From Tetracentron sinense (lineage: Eukaryota; Streptophyta; Magnoliopsida; Trochodendrales; Trochodendraceae), in the NCBI GenBank assembly GCA_015143295.1, contig CM026557.1, positions 38,883,965-38,947,964 on the forward strand: a stretch of 64,000 nucleotides of DNA, given 5' to 3'. The stretch's first letter is position 1. Each line of letters opens with the position of its first letter. A program made the position numbers and the translations under genes. Under the pieces are notes generated by a model. That model saw only the letters and a list, made by a program, of their open reading frames with translations, did not search any database and was not told the DNA's origin. Positions 33,844-44,486 of the stretch are shown one piece after another.

Positions 33844-34790
33844 AAACCAATGTTACGTTGGTTTGTTTGGTTCGATTTCGAATTCACAGTTCACCACTCT
33901 AAAGGGAACTTTGTTCGGTAGGGGTAAGATGAGATAATTCGTATCTCGACTCGCTTAGGTTCTTTATAGCTTGGTTCGTTTGTAAATAAGTATATCATAA
34001 ATAATTATTTTGAAAATCCATAAAAAAATGTCTTTTCTATAACTGGTTCGTGAACCCAAAAGAAAAATTCGTCTAACCCAAAGTATAAATTTATCGAACT
34101 TAGAAAAAAAATATCAACGAACTCGAATAAAAAATCCGATTAACCAAGACCGTTTGAAACCACTGTATGGTTTACTCAATTTCACGAACCAATCTGAAAC
34201 AAACCAAAATCTTAATTTGGTTCACTCTGGCTCACAATTCACTCTAGTAGGCAACAAACTTGGTAACCCTATTCCAAACAAACAATGCGGTAGAAAACAA
34301 TGTCAATCTCAAGCTACCACAATTTTAAACCCAATGTTACTTGGTTTGCTCGGTTCGAATTCGGGTTCGGGATTCGAAGTTCACCACTCTATAGTGAACC
34401 TGGTTCATTAGGGGTAAGATGAGATAATTTGTTTCTCGCCTTATCTTAGGTTCTTTAGTTTGGTTTGCTACTTAAGCATATAAAACAAATATATATTCTA
34501 TAATATATTATAAATACATTTTTTCAAGCAAGTAAATAATATATTACAAATACTTATTTTGAAAAACATAAAAATGCCTTTTTATAAACAATTTATGAAT
34601 TTAAAATATAATTTTGTCACACCCAAAGAAAAATATAAGTGAATTCGAATTAAAAAATCAACTAACTAAGACCATTTTGATTTGTGGTTTCGTTCTAATT
34701 CATGAACCAATCTAAACCTAATTCGGGTTCGCTCTGATTTGCGGTTGGCTCTATCATATAGCGAACTTGATAATCCATTAATTAAACCAT
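33844..34790. repeat. tandem duplication, 483-bp unit
   Basis: Two diverged head-to-tail copies begin at 33844 and 34327. Shared words in order include CCAATGTTAC, GTTCACCACTCTA, AGGGGTAAGATGAGATAATT, CACGAACCAATCT or ATGAACCAATCT, and AACTTGGTAA or AACTTGATAA. GGTTCG words are frequent. No coding content. Confidence 0.82.
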
Positions 34791-34895
34791 TGGCTTAGTA
34801 CTAGGACTTTTTCCTCACACTTATCTTTCCAAAACACATCAAATAAATTGGTTACTAATAAATTGGTTACTAATACCCAATCACCATTGAAAATA

Positions 34896-35169
34896 GGCTT
34901 TGGATTGTCTCTGGCGAAGCTAGAAACTCCTCTCGGGGTTCTATACATTGTGCGACAGTTGGCAAAAAAAATGGGGAGAAGTCATTTCATTTTCTCCATT
35001 TTGACTTCTCCATCTCTCCCCCTTTTTCTCATACACTTATCACCACATGTCTTAATAAATGTGGAGAAGTCAAAATCATAGGCCCATGATTTTGACTTCT
35101 CCACCACTGGTCACCTATTCTATGGAACCCGAGACAAGCCTTTCTAACTTCGCCAGACAATCCAAGGCC
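34896..35169. mobile_element. Mutator-type MITE, perfect 9-bp TSD
   Basis: TTGAAAATA flanks both sides (34887-34895 and 35170-35178). The ends are GGCTTTGGATTGTCTC and GGCCTTGGATTGTCTG read inward. The centre has GAAGTCATTTCATTTTCTCC and TTTTGACTTCTCC, as in the copies at 24048 and 49234. Confidence 0.9.
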
Positions 35170-35491
35170 TTGAAAATAGACCATAGAGATCTTTGATGGG
35201 ACCACCATGTTGGATTCATTGGATCTACGTATCATCGGTCCCCATCAACATTGCCATTTTACCTAAAACATTGAGCCACTGGGAAGATTAGAGACTAGAA
35301 ACCACACCTGGTACGAAGGGTAGGTAGGAGGGTGTCCTTATATAGGGTAGATTATCCCAGAGTTTGAGTATTACTGTGAATGTGGTCCACTTCATTTTCC
35401 GAAGCTAGAAGAAAAAGGTCTTAGAGAAAGGGGAGAAAACAAGGGCTTCAGATTTTTTTTCTTCGGCCGAGGTGGCGCACCGGCGTCCACA

Positions 35492-35604
35492 CATCATTGG
35501 ACATGTGGCAATAAAATGGGACGAAGTCATTTCATTTTCTCTCATAATTTTGGCTTCTCCCTACTTGATATCTCTCCCAATTTATTGCCACATGTCAAAT
35601 GATG
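35492..35604. mobile_element. short foldback element
   Basis: CATCATTGGACATGTGGCAA and TTGCCACATGTCAAATGATG are inverted around a GAAGTCATTTCATTTTCTC centre. It is related to the GAAGTCATTTC MITEs but has different ends. It may lie at the edge of, or inside, the adjacent LTR. Confidence 0.6.
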
Positions 35605-37400
35605 TATGTATAGAAAATTAGCAAAAATTGGAGATTCTAAAAGGGGTGATCGATCGCCCACCAAGGGAGATCGATCGTTGGGTGGGAGATCAATTGACCG
35701 GAGCGTTGATTTTTGGGAAAAATTACGGGAATTAGTCTTTTGTGCTTTGGAAAACTCCTAATTCGAGTGAGAGTCTTTCAATTCTAATTGTCTAGGATTT
35801 CAAGTTTAGGCCTATAAATAAAGGATTCTGAGTCTAGGGTAAGGTCATGGTTATGAGAATAAGATGAATATTTTAGAGCTCCCGGGGAGAGTGAGGTTTG
35901 CTCTCGGGGAGAGCCTTGCTAGTTCTCATGAGGAGTATGAGATAATATAAATGGTTTAAGCATATTAGGGCTTAGAAAAAAGTTAAAGGGATGATAGATA
36001 AAGATTGTTCTTAGGGTTCATTGAGAAGGTGACTTGAGTGAGGTGTATAAAAGGCTCTGGGCTTGGGTTGAGATTTAATCTGAGAGGAGAGTAAATATTG
36101 TATTGGGTTTCCTAAGGTTTCTCTGAATAAAGTAAAAGCAATCGGATCTTGACCCGTGGATGTAGGTACGTTATTGCCGAACCACATATATCTCTTGTGT
36201 TTTTTCTTTGGTGTGTTGTTTGTTTATTTTTTTCCGTCGGTGTTATTCTGTTATTTCCCTAACAATTGGTATCAGAGTTGCAAGTTAGTTTGGACAACTT
36301 TCTGTGGAGGAGGTTTGACGGAAAATGACCTTCATTCTGATAAAATAGTGTAAGATGGAGGTATACTTTAGAGATGATCTCACAGTCTCCAATAGTATAG
36401 ACATTCTTCTAATAAAGTGGTTATTGGATTCAAGGACTTCGTTTGACGGAGTGGTTCGGACTTTTAGAGGGGCAGCTGATGTCCCTAAGTTGCGATGAAA
36501 TCGAATTTCACTTGGCCAGTGATACTTCCTCGGCTGTTGCTACACAACAGAAGGTGAAGTGATCAAAATAAAGTGGAGAAAGTAATGATTCTTTGTTTTG
36601 ATAAATGAGAAGAAGTGTGATGATGTGTATCTCCTGGTTGGAATACGAGCGTAAGTGAAGCTACTACAAGGTCTGCAGGAATTAGAAGCCGGGTGTTATG
36701 CAACCGGTAGAAAGCTCACCTAGAGTCTCTTTTCACAGTTTGGGCGGAGATGGGTATCCGGTGGGTTTCCGAAAGGAAGGAGATGGTGAGGTGCCTCAGG
36801 CGGAGATGATGAGTCGATTTCCTCGTCTGGGGTTCTTCTAGAATAGAGGACGAATTTTCAGGCTATACATGAGTTTGACCAGGTTTTATCAAATCTGGTG
36901 GAGTGTTTTCCGAGAGGGTTTAAGAGTGTGTAGCTAGTAGGTCTCTTTCGCAGATGGTGTAGAGGTGGGCTAAGTTAAAAGTTTTTTTGTGGGTTTCTTT
37001 CGTAAATGGTGTAGAGACAGGTATACCAAAAGGTTGTTTGGTGGGTCTCTAACGCAAATGGTGTAGAGACGGGTAGACCAAACGGTTGTTTGCAGTATTT
37101 ACAAACGGGTTTGCGGTAATTGCAAACGGGGTGACAGAATTTTGAGAGAGATTCTGATTCGAGGTGGAGGTACTTCCCGGATGTGGGTGATACGGTGTTC
37201 TATCTTGAAGGTTTGCTTGGTGATTAGCAAATCGATCCTATTGAGCTTGAATTCGGGTAAGTGATTTTTGTTAATAACACCCTTCTTGCTATTTAGTCCC
37301 ACATTGAAAATGGAGGGAACCATTCTTGAGTTTTTAATATTTTTTCTCACTGTACTCTTGGTCATGTGTATACGAGTGGATGATACAAAAAAAAATATTT
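35605..37400 (+). mobile_element. Copia LTR (35605-36264) with primer site and decayed interior
   Basis: The fossil's left LTR ends TTTCCCTAACA at 36264. The tRNA-Met-type primer site TTGGTATCAGAG (36266-36277) follows. A TATA box (TATAAATA, 35813-35820) and TTGCCGAACCACATATATCT near the LTR end are Copia-like. The interior to about 37400 has no readable protein. No right LTR was found, so the element is incomplete and looks old. The left LTR start is approximate. Confidence 0.68.
35648..35700. promoter_or_regulatory. GATCGATCG motif cluster in Copia LTR
   Basis: GATCGATCG occurs twice and GATCAATTG once within 53 bp, about 113-165 bp upstream of the LTR TATA box. Promoter role is inferred. 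Confidence 0.5.
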
Positions 37401-38867
37401 GCTAGGACTCTGAGAGCTTTGAGACTATTCGACAAGTTGAGATCTATTTCTTTTTCCTTATTTAATTATTTTAAGTTAAAATATTTGAAACTTCAAAGTT
37501 CAAAATAGGTAATCATACATTTTATTCTTTAAAAAACTAGGTTATATTCCTAAGTTATATTTTTTTTCTCGATTCTTTTAACAAATTATGTATTAAACTT
37601 GTACCAGTTTGTTTTTTTATGTGTACAAGTCGGAACAGATCTTATGTTCCCTCAATGATGGTGGGCGGCATCCACTACTTGTGGGTATATCCATAAAAAA
37701 TACTAATTATATAATGAGGCAAACTCGATCCTTCATAATTTGTACTTTGACTAAAATACCTTATTGCCGAACACACAAGATCATAATGTCGACTTGCACA
37801 AACAAAACGGACTCAACTAATCGAATTATTCAACCAATGAATTTTTGGCATCTATTTTATTTTTGTGGGAACCGGTTTCATACACTCATGATTCAAACTG
37901 AATAATACCCTAATTGACATTCTATGATAAACATCTCTTAATTAGGAGACGCTAATTAATATTAATTTGGTCAATTCAAAGTCAATCCATTTGAGACCAA
38001 TAAATCCACCACTATCATTTTTTTGAAAGTAATTTTAGGAGAACATTTTATTAATTTTAGTGAATTTCTCATTTTTTTTAGAATAAGAAGATAAGAATTT
38101 TATGCTGGGCACAAGAAATCAACACCAAAAATCTTAGCCTACTGCTCGACAAAAGAGGAGAGTGCATCAAATTAGCTTTTTAAAGCTATTCTTTTTCTTG
38201 TATGAAATCATTAGGCAACCTTTTGTAAAATTCTTAGTAAGAAATTTCATCATATCCCATTTCCAACTTGAGGGAAAGAAAAGAGAGAGAGAGAGAGTAA
38301 AGATAAGGATATGAAACGATGGAATCAGATGGTGGGGGAATCATATCAGCCAAGGAAAATGAAAAAACAGTGGAAGAGAGGCATAGACTTATGTTAGGTC
38401 TCTTTTGTAGTTTCTCCAAGCAATAATCACATGTCAACAGCGAGAGAGTATTATTATTTGGCCTTTTCTATTGTCCACTTGTTGGGTGGTCACATGCATG
38501 GTCTATGAGTAGTATTATAAGCTCACGTTCACCCATTTGGAGGAATGCTAGTCATACTCTTAGAATTCAAAAACAGTTTCCATACCCTCACTGCTGCTCA
38601 AGTGACACATGTTACCTTAGGGCGAGTTTTATTTAGTAAAATAACAATGTAGGATTAATTTAAGTATACAAAGGAGCATTTGATAAAACTTCAAATAAGA
38701 GTTTATTGACTTATTCCACTAAATTAAGCTCTTATTTAATAATAAGATTGTTTAACAATATTTTAATGATGCCTAAATGTTTTAGCAATAAGTGATTTTA
38801 TCACTTATTCAGAAAGAAATTCAAAGTTACTTTTTGAAAAAATACTTATTTTACCTAAGAGTAATAG
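37401..38867. other. intergenic, no gene seen
   Basis: AT-rich, with a (GA)n tract near 38283-38297. The open frames at 37609-37905 (plus) and 38234-38437 (minus) lack recognisable domains. Confidence 0.4.
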
Positions 38868-39112
38868 TCCCCTTGTCGGCGAGGAGGGGACTATTCCTCC
38901 TCACTCACATAACTGACCCTTTAACTCTCATTAACTCAGGTTAATTTATTTTATTTTATTTTTCTAAAAACTAAGGGTAAATGGGTGAACCTTAAGGGTG
39001 GATGAATCTTAACCACAATAAAATGAGGTTAAAAGGGGGACACATGACAAGAAAATGGGAGTTGAGACACCCTTCCATGTATCACTGATCGTGGAGGTGA
39101 TTATTTTCCTTT
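38868..39112. mobile_element. foldback-core MITE (GGAGGTGATT end type)
   Basis: CGAGGAGGGGACTATTCCTCC on the left, GGATGAATCTTAACCACAAT and GTTAAAAGGGGGACACATG in the core, and GTGGAGGTGATTATTTTC on the right. It is related to the copies at 12858 and 29340. Confidence 0.65.
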
Positions 39113-39413
39113 ACTTAGTAAGTAATTTAAAGTTATCTTTTGAAAAAGAACTTATTTTATTTATACAGAGAAAGGCGAGAAATTCTACCAGTGGGGCTGG
39201 CTAGCACTTAATAGAGATAGATACTTCCAAAGGTTTCCTTCTCACAAGCGTGAGCTGCGGGTATTGATCCCCTTCATCCGAAGGTAGGATCACAACCAAT
39301 TGCAATCGAATTCAAGAGAGATCAATTGCTAACGTGTCATATTTGGATTCGAGGAAAAAACATGTGTGAAAATTTAAATTAAAAAAAAAATTCTCCTCCA
39401 ATCCAACTGTGAC

Positions 39414-40030
39414 CAGGGGCGGAGCCACATGGGGCCCAGGGGGGGCTGAAGCCCCCCCTCAACTTTTGGGAATTTTTTTTTTTGCATAGTGTAATGTGGG
39501 TGTGGCCTAGGAGCAAGGGCAAAGCCGGGTGGTGGTGGGGGATCTAAGCCCCCCCTGAAAATTTTGAGAAGAAGTTTTTTTTTTTTTTATTTATATTATT
39601 TAATTTAAGATGGCGTAGGCATATGAAAATGCTTAAATTACCGGTGTTTTTCATCATTGAATGAAATGGCCGGTCCTCATTGGTCCATGCCCTTCTTTAA
39701 CCCTCACCAATTGTGGTTAAGATTCACTCACTCATAGAGTTAAGCAATCCAACCTAGTTTTTTAGAAAAAAAAATAATAAAAATCTTAAATTCAATTTTG
39801 ATAAGCTTAACCAGGGTTAAAGGAGTGTTAAAAGGGACACGAGGACAAGACGGTAAGTTAAGCAGTAGGTTTGCTAATCATCACTACTCAAAACTATATT
39901 CTTTACCAACGTACAAAGAGACGAGATGACCCACAAACTTGGCACTAAATTTTTTTTTCGGGGGCTACGCCCCCGAACCCCCACATCTCACCATTAGCCC
40001 CCCCGGCCGAAAATCCTGGCTCCGCCCCTG
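39414..40030. mobile_element. non-autonomous hAT element, perfect 8-bp TSD
   Basis: The ends are CAGGGGCGGAGCCA and, from the right, CAGGGGCGGAGCCAGG. The 8-bp duplication is ACTGTGAC (39406-39413 and 40031-40038). The interior is G/C-rich near the ends and has no transposase. A foldback-core MITE (about 39625-39892) is nested inside. Confidence 0.92.
39625..39892. mobile_element. foldback-core MITE nested in the hAT element
   Basis: The words GTCCTCATTGGTCCATG, TGTGGTTAAGATTCACTCAC and AGGGTTAAAGGAGTGTTAAAA, then TAATCATCACTACTC, match the copy at 62350 in reverse. No clean target duplication was found. Confidence 0.68.
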
Positions 40031-40319
40031 ACTGTGACACATAGGCAATTGTAATTGACTGTGATCCTATCTACTTAGGATGACATAGCCTCTAGTTAGG
40101 GGTTAGATGGAGTGTTCATAATAGAGAAAGAATCAAAATTTGGGGGCGTGGGTTTATAGTGTTTCCCAGCCTATCTACACGAGGCCCTTAATCACGTGGC
40201 TGACTTCATTAATGGAGCTAGTTGGTCTATCATCAGCAACTCCATCAACCAGGCTAAGGCACATGCAATTTCTCCGAGACTCGTAATAATCTCCAGTTGT
40301 TACAGGACTCGTGCCACGT

Positions 40320-40440
40320 GTTTCTTTTAAATCCTCTTAACTGTGGTTAAGAATCACCATCCTATCATTGGTTAAAAAAAAATATTATAAAAAATTTATC
40401 ACTAAGAATTAGTGAAATTTAAATGGGGTTAAAAAAATTA
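40320..40440. mobile_element. foldback-core MITE fragment
   Basis: CACGTGTTTCTTTTAA and AACTGTGGTTAAGAATCACC mark one half of the core. The other half is reduced to AAATGGGGTTAAA. Confidence 0.5.
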
Positions 40441-40617
40441 ATATTTTTTCCAATATACGCCATCTTTATATATATTCTCCTCTTCCTGGGCTTTGGAAAC
40501 TATCCCATACCGACTAAACTTGAGCCTTTTCTTGTGGAAGTGTCTTACGAATACTTAGGCTGTCACTGTAAGATTAGTTACACAAGTTCAAGCCATATTC
40601 TTTTTCTATGCTGTAAC

Positions 40618-40760
40618 CAGGGGTGGAGCTAGGAATTTATCTTTGGGAGGGGGGCTAAGTACATGTATTAAAAAAATTATTATTTTATGAAGAAAGATGC
40701 ATGCATGAAATATTATAGGGTTGGGGTTCGGAGGTATAGCCCCGAGATATTTTTTTTTTG
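40618..40760. mobile_element. hAT end fragment (CAGGGGTGGAGCTAGG)
   Basis: The start CAGGGGTGGAGCTAGGAATTT is a diverged copy of the end of the hAT element at 39414. GGTTCGGAGGTATAGCCCCGAG echoes that element's right subterminal zone. It is probably a deleted relative. Confidence 0.55.
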
Positions 40761-41473
40761 ATAGAGATATTATTATATATATATATAATTACTATATTTT
40801 ATAGTTTTTTATATTATATATATAAAATATTTACAAAATATTTGGGTGGGGCGGGATCTCATAGCATTTGGTTTGGGTACTCGGGTTCATGCCATATTCT
40901 CATCTCCAAAGTCAACATTTTGAGACCTCTTGGGTGGAGACCACCCCGAGACCGTTCATTCAATTTTTTTCTAAATTCCCTGCATTTTTTTTTTCTTCAC
41001 ACTGATTTGAATGGTAATTTATACTCTCCACCCGCCAACTAATGAACAGATATTAACACCTAACCCAACATTGCGGCCTAAACGTATATCTCCACACCAG
41101 AAAAAAATAAAATAAAAATGTGAATTGTCTTGGGGTGGTATCTAAATGGACGGTCTCAATAGCAAAATTCGGTTAAAAATTCACAACCTGGTTTCAGCAG
41201 TAAAAACGTTACACATCAATTCTAATCTTCAATAAAAAAAAATAAAAAAATCAATTCTAATCAAGTCATATTCACTCTTGCATATTTGGTGTAGGTGCGG
41301 TAGGAATTGAAAGGTTTTTATATAAGATATTATATATCACATCACACTAATATTTAAATTAGATTAGGTTTGAATAAATAAAATAGATTTGATTAAGGTT
41401 TTGTTTTTATCTTATTTTTAGATAAATCTAATCATTTTTTTTTCTCGTAACACAAACACTAAAGAGATAATAT
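40761..41473. other. intergenic, no gene seen
   Basis: AT-rich, with (TA)n at about 40770-40825. No supported feature. Confidence 0.4.
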
Positions 41474-41652
41474 TGGATCACAGCAAATTGCTATTGAATT
41501 TAAGAAAATTCAATTGCATATGTGGCAGGTGTTGATTGGAGGAGAACAAAAATTTAAAATTTGAATTTTTAGCTCTTATTCCCTCATATCCAATCTACAT
41601 TTGCCACGTATGCAATTGAATTCTCTTGAATTCAATTGCAATTGGCTGTGAT
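41474..41652. mobile_element. AGGATCACA foldback MITE, uninterrupted copy
   Basis: GGATCACAGCAAATTGCTATTG and CAATTGCAATTGGCTGTGATCC are the ends. Each arm is about 55 bp, with CAATTGCATATGTGGCA and TGCCACGTATGCAATTG paired. The interior is AT-rich. Confidence 0.8.
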
Positions 41653-41855
41653 CCTATCCACTATATATCACTCAACTCTCGTCCACACACTTTTTGGCAG
41701 AAGTCACTTGCACCCACACAACCGGTAAATCTCTTTTTAGCTAATGGTATAATTTAACTATGATTAATGGTTAGCTGAGAGGTTGGAGCTCTTGCAGACT
41801 CGTTACCTAGTGGGGATTGGATCCCTCCCTCAGCAGAGAGGCATATCCAAGGAAA

Positions 41856-42402
41856 TCCAAGGAAGCACGGATATGGATACGGATACGAGATATGGGTACG
41901 ATACGATATGGATACGGTGATACGGCAAAACCTAAAAAAACAAGATATGGGTACGGTAATGATACGTCTGTAATTTAAAAAAAATAAAAATAATAATACT
42001 ATATTTTGTATTATAATTATAAAATAATTATTGGTTCAGTTCTGTTTATGTATAAAAAAGACCATGTTCATGCAAAAACAAAATAAATAGGGTCATCTCA
42101 TCATCCACTAAGAAAAAAAGAAAGTCATCCTATCATCCACTAAACAAAATATGAAGAAGATCATGTCCATGCAAAAACAAAAGAGATAGGGGTGAACCCC
42201 TGGGTCTCAAAAAAAAAAAAAAAAAAAAAAGTTCATGGCCGTATCCCGACCATATCGGAGCCGTATCTGTAATAAAAATTTTGTTTTAAATTAACAGGAT
42301 ACGTTTGAGTCATATCCCATATGTATCCCATCATATCGGTATCTAATACGTATCCGATACGGGTATGATTACCTATTTGAAGTATCCATGCTTTCTAGGG
42401 CA
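41856..42402. mobile_element. TIR element with GGATACGG repeats
   Basis: Left GGAAGCACGGATATGGATACGG and right complement AGAAAGCATGGATAC are imperfect inverted ends with many GGATACG or CGTATCC motifs. It is analogous to, but distinct from, the hAT element at 9969. An A-tract lies at 42210-42230. No clear TSD. Confidence 0.6.
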
Positions 42403-42936
42403 CATCTCATCACTGGTACAAGAGGCGGGGTGTAATTCCAATATAGATAGGGGAGCATTATTCAGCCAAGTGTCAATCAGCTGACCTTGTGCTGCAATTT
42501 TTGCTATTTTTTGTACACTTTTAGAGTGAGTGGTGAGTTTACCTATATTGTACAGTTACCTTAGGTCTGATGGTGTGTGGTTTAGTGTTACCTTAATATT
42601 ATTTATGAGCTGGCCTATAGGTACTCCCAAATGTACTCCTGAATATATACCTTATTCCGTTTATAACTAACATAAGGGCCATGATTAGAGTTGGCCTATT
42701 TTGTCTTTTCTAATGCCACATCAACTCTAATCGTAATGGTTTAATAATTAAGATAAACGGTTAGGATTTGGGAATATATTTGAGAGTATACTTTGGAAGT
42801 ATCCCTAGACTAATTTATTATTAATACCAAAAAAAATAAAATAAATAACCGGGCCATGATTTTCATAATTTTAGTTGTATCCATTTTCGTAATTTAACTT
42901 TTTCTAAGCACTAATCTCTATGATCAGGCAACATGG

Positions 42937-44244
42937 GGTTTTTCCCAGATTGCCCCTTTAGTATGGGGTTCTTCCCCAAATAACCAGGTTTTGAAAACCC
43001 TTCTCTAAATGCCCTTATCATACATTTTCTATTATTCAGTATTTATGAAAAGTCTTAAATACCTATCCATTGATTTTGAAAGAAGAAGAAGATGGATTTA
43101 GGATCGTGGATGAGAGATCTTCGTTCCCACCCCATTTCGGACGAGAGTTTTTCATCCCCAACCCATTTCCGGCGAGAGTTCTTCATTCCAAGAAGAAGAA
43201 GAATAGGATACGTACGTGGATGAGATGAATGAAGCTCACCCACTCCCCTCATCTTCCAAATACTCCTCCATTACCATCTATACTGATTTTGAAAGAAGAA
43301 TAATAAAAAAGAAGAAGAAAAGATGAAAAAATCGCAAAAATCTGAGTTCCTCGAAATTTTTTGCGCGTAGGGTCGATACAGTGCATTGACCTCGTGCATT
43401 TTATGCATCGACCCCGTGCAAAATGCATCGACCGCGTACAAAATGAACTAGGTTGATGCAATGCATCGAGCTCGTGCATTTTATGCATCGACCTTGTGCA
43501 AAATGCATCGACTGTGTACAAAATGGACTAGGTTAATGCAATGCATCGATCCCGTGCAAAATGCATCGACCGCGTACAAAATGCACTAGGTTGATGCAAT
43601 GCATCGACCTCGTGCATTTTATGCATTGACCCGTACAAAATGTATCGACTGCGTACAAAATACATTAGATTGATACAATGCATCGACCTCGTGCATTTTA
43701 TGCATCGACCATGTGCAAAATGCATCGATCGTCGTCTTCAAGCTTAGAAATATGATTGTAAATCATAGAAAATGGAAAAAAAACACATGTAAACATATAT
43801 ATAACATGAAATTTAAGGTTTTGAACTATAAATACAATGATTATAAACATTTTTCCATGAATTAATCATACATGCAACGATTTTTTTGAATTCATTTTTT
43901 TTAAAACACAAGAAACCCGAAAATGATCAGGGTTGTTCTTCGGTTAATGACGTTTTTTCATGAAAAGAACATGGAAAGAATGCTCTTGGAATAAAGATCT
44001 CTCGTCGGAAATGAGGTGAGAATGAAATTCTCTAGTAAGAAATAGGGTGGGAACGAAGAACTTGTCGGAAATGAGATAGGGATACCCAAAGTCTTTTCTT
44101 CAAATGATTTGGATAAAATGGACAAAGTTTACATGTGCGAATAGATGCACATGTGTGTGGGGACATTTAGAGAAGAGTTTTTAAAACTTGATTATTTGGT
44201 GAAGAACCTCATGCTAAAAGGGCAATCTGGGAAAAACACCTAAA
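42937..44244. mobile_element. Mutator-like element with long TIRs and internal minisatellite
   Basis: The left end GTTTTTCCCAGATTGCCCC and its right counterpart GTTTTTCCCAGATTGCCC extend as inverted repeats for about 77 bp, including CTTCTCTAAATG. A second inverted pair, rich in TCTTCGTTCCCACCCCATTTC-like words, lies inside. No 9-bp duplication was identified, so the superfamily is inferred from TIR length. The right end is about 240 bp upstream of the F-box gene start codon. Confidence 0.65.
43372..43733. repeat. minisatellite, ATGCATCGACC units
   Basis: Repeated TGCATCGACCNCGTGCA and AATGCATCGACYGCGTACA blocks are organised in a higher-order unit near 80 bp, with the spacer CTAGGTTGATGCAATGC. 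The array leaves several frames open, which makes spurious ORFs. Confidence 0.88.
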
Positions 44245-44431
44245 TCTAGACCGTTTCGTACAATTTAGATATCTGATTATCAAAATCACTGCATAGTAGT
44301 AAAGTTATATCCTATCCATGTTATCTTTTGTTTTTTCGGTGGAAATGTTATCATGCAACACACACCTATCCTAATCATTCCACCGGACTTGAAATTTAAT
44401 GTTAGCAAATTAAAACCCTTTCTTCGAAGTG

Positions 44432-44440
44432 TATATATAA
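44432..44440 (+). promoter_or_regulatory. TATA box of the F-box/kelch gene
   Basis: TATATATAA in GTGTATATATAACTCC lies 47-55 bp upstream of the ATG at 44487, implying a short leader of about 20 nt. Confidence 0.6.
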
Positions 44441-44486
44441 CTCCAATAAATCCGTAAAGTGCAGTCTCTCTCAAAGTCTCAAAGTC

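Larger units (their letters stand above)
39287..40071. mobile_element. AGGATCACA foldback MITE split by a hAT insertion
   Basis: The left arm AGGATCACAACCAATTGCAA and the right arm CAATTGTAATTGACTGTGATCC are inverted. The hAT element 39414-40030 sits between them. The intact relative at 41474-41652 shows the uninterrupted form. Confidence 0.8.

Noticed and set aside
43249-43725. Minus-strand open frames rich in Met-His-Cys-Thr-Arg-Ser
   Set aside because: They are the translation of the ATGCATCGACC minisatellite. The periodicity explains the open frames, and no gene signals are present.
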